Below are positions 1 to 8,853 of a DNA stretch of 64,000 nucleotides, in pieces. The first letter of the stretch is position 1, and each line of letters starts with the position of its first letter. Source of the DNA: Alphaproteobacteria bacterium (GTDB lineage Bacteria > Pseudomonadota > Alphaproteobacteria > Acetobacterales > Acetobacteraceae); NCBI GenBank assembly GCA_020850755.1, contig JADZEB010000008.1, positions 37,459-101,458 on the forward strand, written 5' to 3'. Position numbers and translations under genes: made by a program. Below the pieces are notes generated by a model that worked only from the letters and a program-made list of their open reading frames with translations, ran no database searches and had not been told where the DNA came from.

Positions 1-380
1 TCCAGATCGAGCAGCGACTGCGACACCAGTTCGACCGGCCGGCGCGCCTCGCGCAGCCAGGCGACCACGCCTTCCATGAAGCCGAGCGCGGTGCCGAGCG
101 CGGCATTGGCCTTGGCGTCGGCCGGGCCGGGGAAGAGCTGGCGGCCCGGCAGCGTCGCGTCCAGGTAGCGTGCGATCAGGATCGTCTCGGTAAGGATGGT
201 GCCGTCAGCGAGCCTGAGCGTCGGCACGCGCCCCACCGGATTGTGCGGCAGGAGCGTGCTGGCCGGATCGCGCAGTGTCACCTCGGTGTGCTTGACGCTG
301 GACAGCGGCACGCCCTTCTCGATCAGCAGGATGCGCACGATGCGCGCATAGGGCGAGGTGGGAACGGTGAACAGTTCCAT
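1..380 (-). CDS. Glutathione S-transferase family protein (3' part beyond window)
   Basis: The reading frame opens at an ATG (complement of 378-380) and runs off the left edge, so only about 126 N-terminal residues are visible. They form a thioredoxin-fold GST N-domain: MELFTVPTSPYARIVRI carries the usual beta1-alpha1 segment with a TSPYAR active-site region, and NPVGRVPTL contains the cis-proline loop that binds glutathione. TETILIARYLD fits the conserved Glu-Ser/Thr GSH-binding turn, although the usual ES is ET here. The start of an alpha-helical C-domain follows. Substrate cannot be judged. It is transcribed in the same direction as the LpxR-like gene but about 100 bp downstream of it. Confidence 0.85.
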   Translation of the reverse strand, partial: MELFTVPTSPYARIVRILLIEKGVPLSSVKHTEVTLRDPASTLLPHNPVGRVPTLRLADGTILTETILIARYLDATLPGRQLFPGPADAKANAALGTALGFMEGVVAWLREARRPVELVSQSLLDL

Positions 381-480
381 CTGCGGCGATCCTTGCTCGG
401 GCGAAACGCTTGGCGACAAGCGCGCATCCTAGGCGCGGCTGGCGGCCTTGCCAATCCGGCGCCAGGCCCTGGCGCCAGCC

Positions 481-1572
481 TCAGAACCGCAGCGAGACCG
501 AGATCGCACCCCACTGCGACAAGCCGCGCTGGTTGACGAACTCGCGCGTGCGCAGCACATGCGTGTAGCTGACCCGCACATCGCCCAGCATCACCACCAG
601 CCCGCCCTGGAGGTCGGCCACCACCGGGATGCGCGAGACCCCGCGCGAGCCCTCGCGGAAAGTGTTGCCGTCGAGGAAGACGTCGCGTGCCACGAACCGC
701 CCCTCGGCCCCGGCATAGACATACCAGGAGAAGAAGCGGTCGTTGGGACGCTCGAAGAAGGCCGAGCCGGCCAGGGCCGGGCGGATGCGCGGCGGGCCGA
801 AATCGGCGGCGATCCCCTGCCCCAGCCGGATCGCGAAGCCGCCGCCGGCATAGGTCTGCACATTGCCGAGGCTTGCCACCATGTGCGGCGTGACATCGAG
901 CCCGAGCCCGCCATTGCTGCGGTCTCCGAGCAGCAGGCTCGCGCGCCACTTGCGCTCGGCGACCAGATTGATGCCCGGCTCGTTGCGCAACTGCCGCGAC
1001 CAACCCAGCGCGCGGGCATCGCGGATCAGGTCGTGGAAATTGTTCTGCACCTGCTTGCCGAGCGCATAGGGTCCGACCACCCCGAAATTGAGTTCGAGGG
1101 TGTTCATCTGGTGCTCGGTATAGCCCACCAGCGAGATCGCGCCGTAGAGCCAGCCGGCATAGGGTCGGTCGCGCGGATCGGGCTCGCGGCGCAGCGTGTC
1201 CTCGGGCGTGTAGATGTTCTGGCCGAGCGCGATGCCCCAGCGCAGGTTGGCACCCTCGCCGAAGAAGGGCTGGCCGAGATCGGCCACCCAGCGCAGCCAT
1301 TCCGGCGGATCCTCGGAGGGCGAGAGCCAGCTCAGCCGGAAGCCCTGGGTGAAGTAGCGGTCGGTCTTGGCGAAGAAGTCGTTCTCGATCGCGAGCGAGA
1401 AGGTGCCGCGCGGATCGGGCGGCGGGGCGGCGGCCTGGTCGCCGGCGAGCGAGGGTACCGTCACCGGGGCGCCCCCCGGCGCGGCGGCGGTCTGTGCGAA
1501 CACACCCTGGGCGGCCAGGAGCGACGCAAGGCCAGTGACAAGGCTGGTCGCGGCCAACCGGGCGCCGCGCAT
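481..1572 (-). CDS. LpxR-like lipid A deacylase family outer-membrane protein (DUF2219)
   Basis: The protein begins with a signal peptide (hydrophobic stretch ending at GVFAQ) and continues as a beta-strand-rich protein ending in Phe (VSLRF), as outer-membrane barrels do. The motif ENDFFAKTDRYFTQGFRLSW matches the LpxR/DUF2219 family, where the Asn-Asp pair and nearby Ser/Thr help form the calcium-dependent active site. GKQVQNNFHDL carries the family's conserved QxxxH-type segment with the candidate catalytic His. LpxR removes the 3'-acyloxyacyl chain of lipid A, but many family members are untested. I place the start at the ATG before RGARLAATSLV because it gives a clean signal peptide. ATG codons at 1620 and 1623 would add about 16 residues. 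Confidence 0.8.
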   Translation of the reverse strand: MRGARLAATSLVTGLASLLAAQGVFAQTAAAPGGAPVTVPSLAGDQAAAPPPDPRGTFSLAIENDFFAKTDRYFTQGFRLSWLSPSEDPPEWLRWVADLGQPFFGEGANLRWGIALGQNIYTPEDTLRREPDPRDRPYAGWLYGAISLVGYTEHQMNTLELNFGVVGPYALGKQVQNNFHDLIRDARALGWSRQLRNEPGINLVAERKWRASLLLGDRSNGGLGLDVTPHMVASLGNVQTYAGGGFAIRLGQGIAADFGPPRIRPALAGSAFFERPNDRFFSWYVYAGAEGRFVARDVFLDGNTFREGSRGVSRIPVVADLQGGLVVMLGDVRVSYTHVLRTREFVNQRGLSQWGAISVSLRF

Positions 1573-1806
1573 GGGACACCAGCGGCGAGACGGGGCGCAG
1601 GGATGGTTCACGGTGCGCATCATGGCTTGCACGATGCCGCCTCGGCGTGCGGGATGCAACCGCAAGTAGGCGCATCCACTGCCGGCGGGAACCGTAACCG
1701 CCGGTCAGCCAGGCCGCGGCCTGCTGGACGCGAGGGGGCTTCGCGCGCTAAGGGATCGATCGCGCAGGGTCCAAGGCCACGACGCCAGGGGCGCTACGGC
1801 GCACGC

Positions 1807-1894
1807 GGATGGGTGGCCGAGCGGTTTAAGGCACCGGTCTTGAAAACCGGCAGGCGGCAACGCCTCGTGGGTTCGAATCCCACCCCATCCGCCA
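1807..1894 (+). tRNA. tRNA-Ser (anticodon UGA)
   Basis: A full cloverleaf can be folded: a 7-bp acceptor stem (GGATGGG with CCCATCC), an anticodon stem CCGGT/ACCGG with loop CTTGAAA giving anticodon TGA, the long variable arm expected of class II serine tRNAs, and a T-arm GTGGG-TTCGAAT-CCCAC. The discriminator is G and CCA is encoded. It sits alone between two convergent genes. No integrase or duplicated tRNA 3' end is visible nearby. Confidence 0.97.
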
Positions 1895-1935
1895 CTGGCT
1901 GAGGCCCGGGCGCAGCGTTTGCCGCGCCGGTAGGC

Positions 1936-2880
1936 TCAGCGTCCGGCCGCAGCGCCGCCGAGGCCATAGAGACCCACGAGCCGCGCCTGCTGTTGCTGCG
2001 GCCCGGCAGACGGGCCGGGCGCATAGGCCGCCTTGATCCAGACCGGCGCATCCCCGCCCGGCGCGAAGCGTGCCGGCATCGCCGATACGACAAAGCCGCC
2101 CGGGAAGACGCGATGGCGCGTCGCCTCGCTCGCCATGGCAAGGCCCCGGCGGTCGGCCGACGCGCCGAGCGATACCGTCGCCCCGCGCGGCAAGGCATCG
2201 CGCCAGAACGCCATCACCACAAGATCCGCCGGCGCGCGCGGCAGCGCTTGCGCCTGGCGCATCGGCAGCCCGTGCCGCCTCGCCGCGAGATAGAGTCGCT
2301 CCCAGCTCGCGTCACGCCGGACAAGTTCGGGCTCCATCGCCGCGGCCGGGACGACATAGAGGCTCACGCGCGGGGTCAGGGCCGGCAGCGGACGCCATCC
2401 GCCGCTTTCGATCGCGAGGCGTCGGCCGGCCGCCGAGTAGCGCACCGCAACCTGCGCCGAGGCCGACCGCCCGAGCCGATCCTGGAACCCGACCAGGGCA
2501 AGCGCCGTCGCCACCCCCTCGCGCGGCGGGGGCGCCGGCTGGTGGACGATGCTGCGCACCGCGAAGCCCTGGTAGCGGAAACTGCCCGCAGGCGCGGCGA
2601 TGCGGCCCGCGCCGCTGGCACCAAGACGCCGCTCGATCTCGGCCTCGCTCTTGCCTTGCATGCGCGCGACCACGGCCGCCACCGCAAGCCGCGTCGAGGC
2701 CGGCACGGTGCGGGCAACCGCGCCCCCGCGCGCGGGCAGTGTCGGTTCGTCCGCCGTGGCGGCGGCGCTTCCGCCGGGCTGGGCGCCGGCCAGGCCCTGC
2801 GGGCCGCAGGCAGCAAGGATGGCCGGCACGGCCAGCAGCACGAGGAAGGCGGCCCTGCCGCGGAACCGGAGCGCGCTCAT
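1936..2880 (-). CDS. Predicted lipoprotein of unknown function
   Basis: A 314-residue protein with a type II signal sequence: hydrophobic AAFLVLLAVPAI followed by the lipobox LAAC, with Cys about residue 25. This predicts a lipid-anchored periplasmic or outer-membrane protein. A short Ala/Gly/Pro linker follows, then a mixed region with strand-like segments (VSLYVVP, ADLVVMAFW, GFVVSAMPARF). I recognise no family or catalytic motif. The start ATG overlaps the stop of the upstream gene by four bases, so the two are very probably translationally coupled and act together in the envelope. A Gln run (QQQQ) lies near the C-terminus. Confidence 0.75.
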   Translation of the reverse strand: MSALRFRGRAAFLVLLAVPAILAACGPQGLAGAQPGGSAAATADEPTLPARGGAVARTVPASTRLAVAAVVARMQGKSEAEIERRLGASGAGRIAAPAGSFRYQGFAVRSIVHQPAPPPREGVATALALVGFQDRLGRSASAQVAVRYSAAGRRLAIESGGWRPLPALTPRVSLYVVPAAAMEPELVRRDASWERLYLAARRHGLPMRQAQALPRAPADLVVMAFWRDALPRGATVSLGASADRRGLAMASEATRHRVFPGGFVVSAMPARFAPGGDAPVWIKAAYAPGPSAGPQQQQARLVGLYGLGGAAAGR

Positions 2881-3893
2881 TGCCGCCCCCCTGCCCGCCC
2901 GGTCTGCGGCGCGGCCTGGTTGGTGGGTGTCTTCTGGCGCTCGAGCTCGGCGCGCGCCTCGGGTGTGCCGAACTCGCGGATCGCGGATTCCAACAGCGCG
3001 CTGTCCTCGCTCTGTAGCGCGCCACGGATCTGGGTTTCGAGCCCGGACGGCGTGTAGCGCACGCCGAGTTCAAGACCCTGGAAGCGCGGCGTGAAGAACG
3101 TCCTCCTGTTGCCATCGTCAGGCGTGCCGGTGGCCGGTCGGGGCGATGGCGGCGGCGACGTGCCTTGCGTTGGCGGATCGGTGGAGGCGCCCCGGAGGAG
3201 CGGGCCGCTGCCATACTGGAACTGGACCGATTCCTCCGGCGCCTGGGCCTGCCCGTTGCGCCCGGCGCTTCCCGCGCGTCCGGGACGCGGCGGATTGGGC
3301 GGCACGCGGAAGGGCGGGTCGCTGCCATAGTAGTCGCGATAGGCGCGCGCGGCGGCCTCGAAATCCGGCACGCCGTCGGTCACGAAATCCTCGCGCACCA
3401 GCAGGCTGACCTCGCCGGTTGCCTCGTTCACCCGCAGCATCATCGGCGGGCCCTTGGGCACGGTGGCGGCCTCGGCCGGCGGCGACAGATCGACCCGTGC
3501 GCCATAGCTCAGCCCGTTATCGGATACGCCGCCGGACCAGCGCAGGTCCAGCCCGTCGCGTGACCCGGAGGATCCGTTGGGCGGGGTGTCGGGGATCTCG
3601 ATGCGCGTGCCGAAGGTCAGGCCATTGTCGGCGACGAAATTGAAGCTGAACCCGCGCGACAAGCTGCTCTCGGTCTGCCAGTCCGCCAAGTCGTTATAGA
3701 ACCCTCCCCGCAGCGCAGGCCGCCGCGTCGCGGCTGGCGGGCCATCGCCGGGCAGTGCCGTTGCGGCCGATCCGCCCGGGCTGTCGCCGCCGCCTTCTGC
3801 CAAGGCCGGCAAGCCGACGCACGCCATGCCGAGCGCGAACACGCTCGCATGCAGGATGGTCCGATAGGATTGCGGATTGGAACAGTTGCGCAT
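2877..3893 (-). CDS. Exported protein with porin-like strand motifs, unknown function
   Basis: A 338-residue protein with a signal peptide (HASVFALGMACVGLPALAEG). Two similar segments, DNGLTFGTRIEI and DNGLSYGARVDL, resemble the paired beta-strands of Gram-negative porins, in which 'dnGltfGa' units recur. Only two are obvious and the rest is Pro/Gly-rich with low complexity, so it is not a complete barrel. The C-terminal part has a Glu/Arg-rich helix. The start is set at the ATG that gives the signal peptide, with a G-rich stretch just upstream. A longer upstream open frame lacks coding character. A promoter-like sequence lies about 75 bp upstream. Its stop overlaps the start of the lipoprotein gene (ATGA). 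Confidence 0.65.
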   Translation of the reverse strand: MRNCSNPQSYRTILHASVFALGMACVGLPALAEGGGDSPGGSAATALPGDGPPAATRRPALRGGFYNDLADWQTESSLSRGFSFNFVADNGLTFGTRIEIPDTPPNGSSGSRDGLDLRWSGGVSDNGLSYGARVDLSPPAEAATVPKGPPMMLRVNEATGEVSLLVREDFVTDGVPDFEAAARAYRDYYGSDPPFRVPPNPPRPGRAGSAGRNGQAQAPEESVQFQYGSGPLLRGASTDPPTQGTSPPPSPRPATGTPDDGNRRTFFTPRFQGLELGVRYTPSGLETQIRGALQSEDSALLESAIREFGTPEARAELERQKTPTNQAAPQTGRAGGRQ

Positions 3894-3966
3894 GGCGGCC
3901 CCCCATGCCTCCAGGGACCATCTCGGGTCCCCGTTCGCGCCGTGCAGGGAAGATAGACGGCGTGCA

Positions 3967-3996
3967 ATACTATGGCAGCGGTAAACGTTCCGGCAA
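3967..3996 (-). promoter_or_regulatory. Candidate sigma-70 promoter for the 3893-1936 gene pair
   Basis: On the minus strand TTGCCG (3996-3991) and TAGTAT (3972-3967) are 18 bp apart, about 75 bp before the start of the exported-protein gene. The area is distinctly more AT-rich than its surroundings. Assigned by eye only. Confidence 0.4.
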
Positions 3997-4050
3997 CAAA
4001 AAGAACGCGGCAGCCCGGTGGTTGGCGGGCCTGCGCTGCCAGGCCGGCAC

Positions 4051-4935
4051 TCAGCGCGTGATGCCGAGCATGGCGCGGGCCTCGTCGGTGGTGGCGACCT
4101 CGCGGCCCATGGCGCGGCCAAGCTCTGCCATGCGCGCGACCAGCGCTTCGTTGCTGGGGCAGCCGAGTTCCGGATAGGGATAGTCGCCGATGCCGGGTGC
4201 GACATGCCCGTCGCGCTCGATCGCCACGGCAGCGGCGGAAAACAGGTTGCCCTCCTTGCAGCAGACCGTCCATTCGATGCGATGGCGCGTCGGCATGAAG
4301 TCGAGATAGGCCTCGACCCCCTTCACCGTGGCCGGGTGGCCGCCGAGGATGCCGCCCTCGGTCAGCACGAGCTGCACATAGGCCGGCTGCTCGACCGCGC
4401 CCATGTCGAGGAAGGCATCGACCGTGCGCAGGAACGGCACCGCCCAGACGGACAGGTGTGGCTTCACGCCCGATTCCCGGATCTTGCGGGCGAGGAACAG
4501 GCAAGTCTCGGTGGCGTTCCGATAGACCTTGTTGGTGGTGACGAAGCGGTGCGCGGCGAAATCGTAGGCGTCGATGTTGGTGCTCCCGGTGTCGAGCGCG
4601 GCGAAGTCGGGCTTCGGCGTGCCTGCCCCGCCCATGTGTTCGATATGCGCCACGCGCGCTGCATCTTCCTTGACCGTGATCTGGCCCAGGGTGCTGTCGA
4701 TCAGCACGTCGGTGCGGGCGCGGATCTTGGCGACGATCTCGGCATAGACGGCCGGATCGTGGCTCGGCGAGCCGTCCGGGTTGCGGGCATGGAAGTGGAT
4801 GAGAGAGGCACCGGCGGCGCGGCATGCGGCCGCCGTTTCCGCGATCTCGTCCGGCGTGAAGGGCACGTGCGGGTTGGGCTGGCGCGGCATGTATTCGTTG
4901 ATGCGGGCGGTGATGATCAGCTTCTTGCGCGCCAT
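4051..4935 (-). CDS. BKACE family beta-keto acid cleavage enzyme (DUF849)
   Basis: At 294 residues it has the normal length for the family typified by 3-keto-5-aminohexanoate cleavage enzyme (Kce), a zinc-dependent TIM barrel. These enzymes react a beta-keto acid with acetyl-CoA to give acetoacetate and a new CoA thioester. Visible hallmarks are KLIITARINE at the N-terminus (catalytic-site Glu) and IHFHARNPDG, whose HxH pair supplies zinc ligands. A good Shine-Dalgarno run (AGGAGAGAAGG) precedes the ATG. It is the last gene of the IclR-headed catabolic block, 54 bp after the aldolase, and would perform the last C-C cleavage. The exact keto acid cannot be read from sequence. Confidence 0.88.
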   Translation of the reverse strand: MARKKLIITARINEYMPRQPNPHVPFTPDEIAETAAACRAAGASLIHFHARNPDGSPSHDPAVYAEIVAKIRARTDVLIDSTLGQITVKEDAARVAHIEHMGGAGTPKPDFAALDTGSTNIDAYDFAAHRFVTTNKVYRNATETCLFLARKIRESGVKPHLSVWAVPFLRTVDAFLDMGAVEQPAYVQLVLTEGGILGGHPATVKGVEAYLDFMPTRHRIEWTVCCKEGNLFSAAAVAIERDGHVAPGIGDYPYPELGCPSNEALVARMAELGRAMGREVATTDEARAMLGITR

Positions 4936-4989
4936 TGCCTTCTCTCCTGCTGTTTGTTCGTCCTGCCGTGCCGCGCCGCCGCCGGCCGT

Positions 4990-5760
4990 TCAGCCCTCGC
5001 GGAACGCCACCAGCCGGCGCACCGCATGCATGAACACCAGCGCATCGGTGGCGAAGACCAGCATCTGCACGCCGCGCTCGGACAGCATGCGGCTATAGGC
5101 CGGTTCCTGGCGGTCGCCCACCGTGGTCATGACATGCTTGCCGTGCCGGCGCGCCGCCGCCACCACCTTGTCCAGCGCCGCGCTCATCACCGGGTGGTCG
5201 AAGCCCACGCCCGGCACCCCGGCCGACACCGACAGGTCGTAGGGGCCGATGAAATAGCCATCGAGCCCGGGCATGGCGGCTAGCGCCTCGAAATCATCGA
5301 GCGTCGCCACATCCTCGATCAGGGGAATGACCATCACCTCGCGGTTGGCCGTGGCGGCATAGGCGTTCCAGTCGCCCGGCCAGTAGCGCGTGGCGCGCAC
5401 GATCGGGCAGGCGCCGCGCTCGCCATCCGGCGCATAGCGCGCGGCGCGCAGCGCGGCGGCGCAGTTCTCGCGGTTGGCATGCGGGATGGCGATGCCCATG
5501 GCGCCGAGGTTGAGCACCTTCTTGATCAGCGCCGCATCAACCTCCGGCACGCGCACGAAGGGCGTGAGCCCGGCGGCATCGGCCGCGCGCATGAGATGGC
5601 CGAGGCGGTCGAGATCAAGCGGGCAATGCTCCATGTCGATGATCGCGAAGTCGAGGCCGGCGGCGGCCATCACCTCGATCATCATCGGGCTGCCGGTGAA
5701 ATGGATCATGCCGGTGACTGTCTCGCCGCGGCCCAATGCCGCCAGGATGCGGTTCTGCAT
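4990..5760 (-). CDS. HpcH/HpaI-type class II aldolase
   Basis: A 256-residue TIM-barrel aldolase of the HpcH/HpaI family. These metal-dependent enzymes cleave hydroxy-keto acids to pyruvate (or a related keto acid) and an aldehyde. IIDMEHCPLDLDRL, FVRVPEVDAALIKKVL and GAMGIAIPHANR correspond to the family's metal/substrate region and the Arg of the pyruvate site. YFIGPYDLSVSAGVPG is the characteristic late motif. I choose the ATG at 5760 because a purine-rich run (GGAAGGGG) lies just upstream. An ATG at 5781 would add seven residues. It sits between the amidase (33 bp gap) and the BKACE gene in one transcription unit. Confidence 0.88.
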   Translation of the reverse strand: MQNRILAALGRGETVTGMIHFTGSPMMIEVMAAAGLDFAIIDMEHCPLDLDRLGHLMRAADAAGLTPFVRVPEVDAALIKKVLNLGAMGIAIPHANRENCAAALRAARYAPDGERGACPIVRATRYWPGDWNAYAATANREVMVIPLIEDVATLDDFEALAAMPGLDGYFIGPYDLSVSAGVPGVGFDHPVMSAALDKVVAAARRHGKHVMTTVGDRQEPAYSRMLSERGVQMLVFATDALVFMHAVRRLVAFREG

Positions 5761-5793
5761 GCCCTGCCCCTTCCCTTCCATGCGCTGACCTGT

Positions 5794-7224
5794 TCAGCCC
5801 ATCGTCTCGTCGAGCCAGCGCGCCACGGCACAGAGCCGGTAGTCGCTGTCCGGCGCGCCGAGCAGTTGCAGGCCGAGCGGCATGCCATCGACCGCGAACA
5901 GCGGCAGGCTGAAGGACGGGCCGCCGACCATCGACCAGGGCGAGAGGAAGCTGCGGCTGCCGGTGCGCAGATGGGCGTCGGCGCGATCCTCCTGGCTGCC
6001 ATCCAGCAGGCCGTCGATCGGCGCGGGGCCGGAGGAGGCGAAGGTGATGAACCCGTCCACCCGCGCGGCGATGGCGCCAACCGCGCGGCGGATCGCATCG
6101 CGCCCGGCCAGTGCGGCGCGATAGTCCTGCGCCGTCATTGCCAGGCCCCGGCGCAGGCGCGCGAGGCCGGTTTCGCTGATCTTGCCGGCATGCCGTCCCT
6201 CGACATAGGCGGCCATCGGCCAGCGCGCCTCGTACATCACGATGTCGTTCGACAGCCGGTCGGCCTCCAGCAGCAGCGTTTCCAGCTCGGCCACTGCACC
6301 ATCATTGCCGGCCTCGACGATGCCCACCCCCGCCGCCTCCAGCGCCGCGAGCAGCTGGCCGAACACGGTTCGGCTTGCCTCGTCGAGCTGCGCCCAGCCC
6401 AGCGTGCGCAGCCAGCAGAGCCGCGCCGGGCGCAGGCTGCGCGGCGGCTCGGCCGTGCCGGTCAGGCCCGGATGCCCGCCATGCCCGCCGGCGCGGTCGG
6501 AGATCTCCCAGGCCGTGCGCCAGGCATCGTCGAGCGAGGCGGCCATCGGCCCGATATGGTCCTGGCTCGCCGCGATCGGGTGCATGCCGCCGATGTTGAG
6601 CGCGCCATGCGTGGGCTTGAAGCCGTAGATGCCATTGAACGAGGAGGGTCGGATCAGCGAGCCGCCGGTCTGGTTGCCGATCGCCACCGGCACCATGCCC
6701 GCGCCCACCACCGCCCCGGAGCCCGAGGAGGAGGCACCGGCGGTGCGGCGCGGATCATGCGGGTTGCGCGTGGGCGGCGGCAGGCCGAGTGCCAGTTCCG
6801 GCACCCAGGTCTTGCCCAGGATCACCGCGCCCGCCTGGCGCAACGCCAGCACGCAGGCCCCGTCATGGCCCGGCACATGGCCCTTGAAGATAGGGCTGTT
6901 CATCTCGGACGGCATGTCACGGACATCGATCGTGTCCTTGATGCCGACCGCGCAGCCATCGAGGGCCGAAAGCGGGCGGCCCGCTTTCCAGCGCGCCGTG
7001 GACTGGTCGGCCGCGGCTCGCGCGCCGGCAAGATCGAGATGACAGAAGGCATGCACGCCGGGCTCGCGCGCGGCGATCACGGCGAGCCTTTCCTCCAGCC
7101 ATGCGCGCGGCGTGCTGGCGCCGGCGGCGAAGGCATGGCGGGCGGCGGCGAAGTCGGCCAGGCGCGCGGCCGGGTCATAGCCGCCGCGCGATGCTCCGGG
7201 ATTCTCGGCGATGAAACGCGGCAT
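5794..7224 (-). CDS. Amidase signature family hydrolase
   Basis: A 476-residue amidase-signature enzyme. The Ser-cisSer-Lys triad can be placed: Lys96 in GIKDTID, cis-Ser about 167 in TAGASSSGSG, and nucleophile Ser189 in GNQTGGSLIRP. These enzymes hydrolyse linear amides, and relatives include AtzF-like allophanate, aryl-acylamide and carbamoyl amidohydrolases. The fold is complete through the C-terminal PLFAVDGMPLGLQLLG segment. The ATG follows an AAGGAG ribosome site (CCAAGGAGCCAGCCGC). Position between TctA and the aldolase suggests it opens or deaminates the product of the Hyu reaction, which is inference. Confidence 0.9.
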   Translation of the reverse strand: MPRFIAENPGASRGGYDPAARLADFAAARHAFAAGASTPRAWLEERLAVIAAREPGVHAFCHLDLAGARAAADQSTARWKAGRPLSALDGCAVGIKDTIDVRDMPSEMNSPIFKGHVPGHDGACVLALRQAGAVILGKTWVPELALGLPPPTRNPHDPRRTAGASSSGSGAVVGAGMVPVAIGNQTGGSLIRPSSFNGIYGFKPTHGALNIGGMHPIAASQDHIGPMAASLDDAWRTAWEISDRAGGHGGHPGLTGTAEPPRSLRPARLCWLRTLGWAQLDEASRTVFGQLLAALEAAGVGIVEAGNDGAVAELETLLLEADRLSNDIVMYEARWPMAAYVEGRHAGKISETGLARLRRGLAMTAQDYRAALAGRDAIRRAVGAIAARVDGFITFASSGPAPIDGLLDGSQEDRADAHLRTGSRSFLSPWSMVGGPSFSLPLFAVDGMPLGLQLLGAPDSDYRLCAVARWLDETMG

Positions 7225-7280
7225 GCGGCTGGCTCCTTGGTGGCATGGCGGGCTCGTGGTGCCGTGGCGTCGGCGGCGGA

Positions 7281-8780
7281 TCAGCGCTGCCCGTCGCGCC
7301 GACGCATGAGGGCGCCGAGGATCGGCACGGCAAGCGAGAGAAGCGCGAGGGCGATCAGGATGATACTGATCTGGCTGGCGAAGAATATCTCGTGCCCGCC
7401 GATCCGTACCGCGCGCAGATAGTTCGCTTCCAGGAGCGGGCCGAGGATGAAGGCCAGCAGGAAGGCCGGCACCGGATAGTTGGCGGCGCGCATCGCCATG
7501 CCAAGCAACCCGAACAGCACCATCACCAGAAGATCGAAGGCCACATAGCGGTTGGCATAGGCCCCGATCAGCAGCAGCAGCAGCACAATAGGCACGAGAT
7601 AGTGGTTGGGTACGAATACGACGCGGCGGAACCAGCGCGCGCAGGTGAGCCCCACCACGAAAATCAGTCCCGCGGAGACGAAGAACGACCACAGGATCGT
7701 GTAGGACTGGACCTGGAACTCGGCGAAGAATTGCGGCCCCGGACGCACGCCGTGCAGGATCATCGCCGCGAGCATGACGGTGGTCGAGGCGCTGCCGGGC
7801 AGGCCCAGCGTCAAGAGCGGGATCACCGCGCCGCAGGCGACCGCATTGTTGGCGCAGTCCGTAGCGACCAGCCCCTCCGGCTCGCCCTTGCCGTAATTGT
7901 CCCGCCGCGAGGAGACCTGGCGCGAGAACCCGTAGCTGATGAAGCTGCCGATCGCTGCCCCGGCGCCGGGGATGATGCCGATGATCAGCCCGATCACCGA
8001 GGAGCTGGCCAGCGTCATGCGGTAGCGGAATGCCTCGATGAAGCCGCGGCCGAAATCCTGGTCGAGGCTGGAGGCGGTGTCGGCATCCGTCGCGGCGATG
8101 GTCTGCCGGCGCAGAAGGTCGATCAGTTCCGGCACACCATAGAGGCCGAGGATGACGGGAATGAGCGAGAAGCCATCGACCAGCGGCAATATGCCGAAGG
8201 TGGTGCGCTCGTGCCCGGTGTTGGTATCGGTGCCGACGAACGCCAGCAGCAGGCCAAACAGCACGGCGATGGTCGCGCGCAGGAGATCGGAGCCCGCCAG
8301 CGCGCCCACCACGCTGACGCCGAACACGGCCAGCAGGAACAGCTCGGCCGGGCCGAAGCTGAGGGCGAACATGCCCAGGATCGGCGCCACCAGCAGCGAT
8401 GCGATCGCGCCGAACAGCGCGCCGAAGGTGGATGCGCCGATCGAGATGCCGAGCGCGTAGCCGCTGCGCCCCTGGCGCGCGAGCGCGTAGCCCTCGATCG
8501 TGCTGGCGGCGTTGCCGCCGGTGCCTGGGATGTTGATCAGGATCGCGGGGATCGACCCCGCCGCCTGCGCCGAGAAATAGAGCGCCGACATCAGCACGAT
8601 CGCGTCGGTCGCATCCAGATAGATGGACAGCGGCAGGAGGATCGCCATCAGGTTGGCGTCGTTGAAGCCCGGGATCGCGCCGACGATGAAGCCGAGCGTG
8701 AAGCCCACCACCAGCGCCAGCAGCAGGTGGAACTGGAACAGGTTGGCCAGCCCCTGAAGGGCCATGTCCGTGTCGATCAT
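7281..8780 (-). CDS. tctA: Tripartite tricarboxylate transporter large permease, TctA family
   Basis: A 499-residue, very hydrophobic protein with about a dozen membrane segments. FTLGFIVGAIPGFNDANLMAI and LIIGIIPGAGAAIGSFISYG are the two family repeats with the PG-containing loops thought to form the substrate/cation path. GTGGNAAST is also typical. It works with the small TctB subunit and a periplasmic TctC binding protein, both encoded immediately upstream, to import a carboxylate driven by an ion gradient. It lies 56 bp before the amidase. A second ATG five codons in is possible. Confidence 0.93.
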   Translation of the reverse strand: MIDTDMALQGLANLFQFHLLLALVVGFTLGFIVGAIPGFNDANLMAILLPLSIYLDATDAIVLMSALYFSAQAAGSIPAILINIPGTGGNAASTIEGYALARQGRSGYALGISIGASTFGALFGAIASLLVAPILGMFALSFGPAELFLLAVFGVSVVGALAGSDLLRATIAVLFGLLLAFVGTDTNTGHERTTFGILPLVDGFSLIPVILGLYGVPELIDLLRRQTIAATDADTASSLDQDFGRGFIEAFRYRMTLASSSVIGLIIGIIPGAGAAIGSFISYGFSRQVSSRRDNYGKGEPEGLVATDCANNAVACGAVIPLLTLGLPGSASTTVMLAAMILHGVRPGPQFFAEFQVQSYTILWSFFVSAGLIFVVGLTCARWFRRVVFVPNHYLVPIVLLLLLIGAYANRYVAFDLLVMVLFGLLGMAMRAANYPVPAFLLAFILGPLLEANYLRAVRIGGHEIFFASQISIILIALALLSLAVPILGALMRRRDGQR

Positions 8781-8853
8781 CGCGGGCAGGTCCGTTGCAG
8801 CGTGCGGGCGTGGCCGGTCACCGGAGCGGCATGGCCCACTGGAACAGCGCGGG

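Noticed and set aside
1807..1894. tRNA-Ser (and tRNA-Lys at 55390) as integration sites of a genomic island.
   Set aside because: No integrase, no duplicated tRNA 3' end and no change of base composition next to either tRNA.
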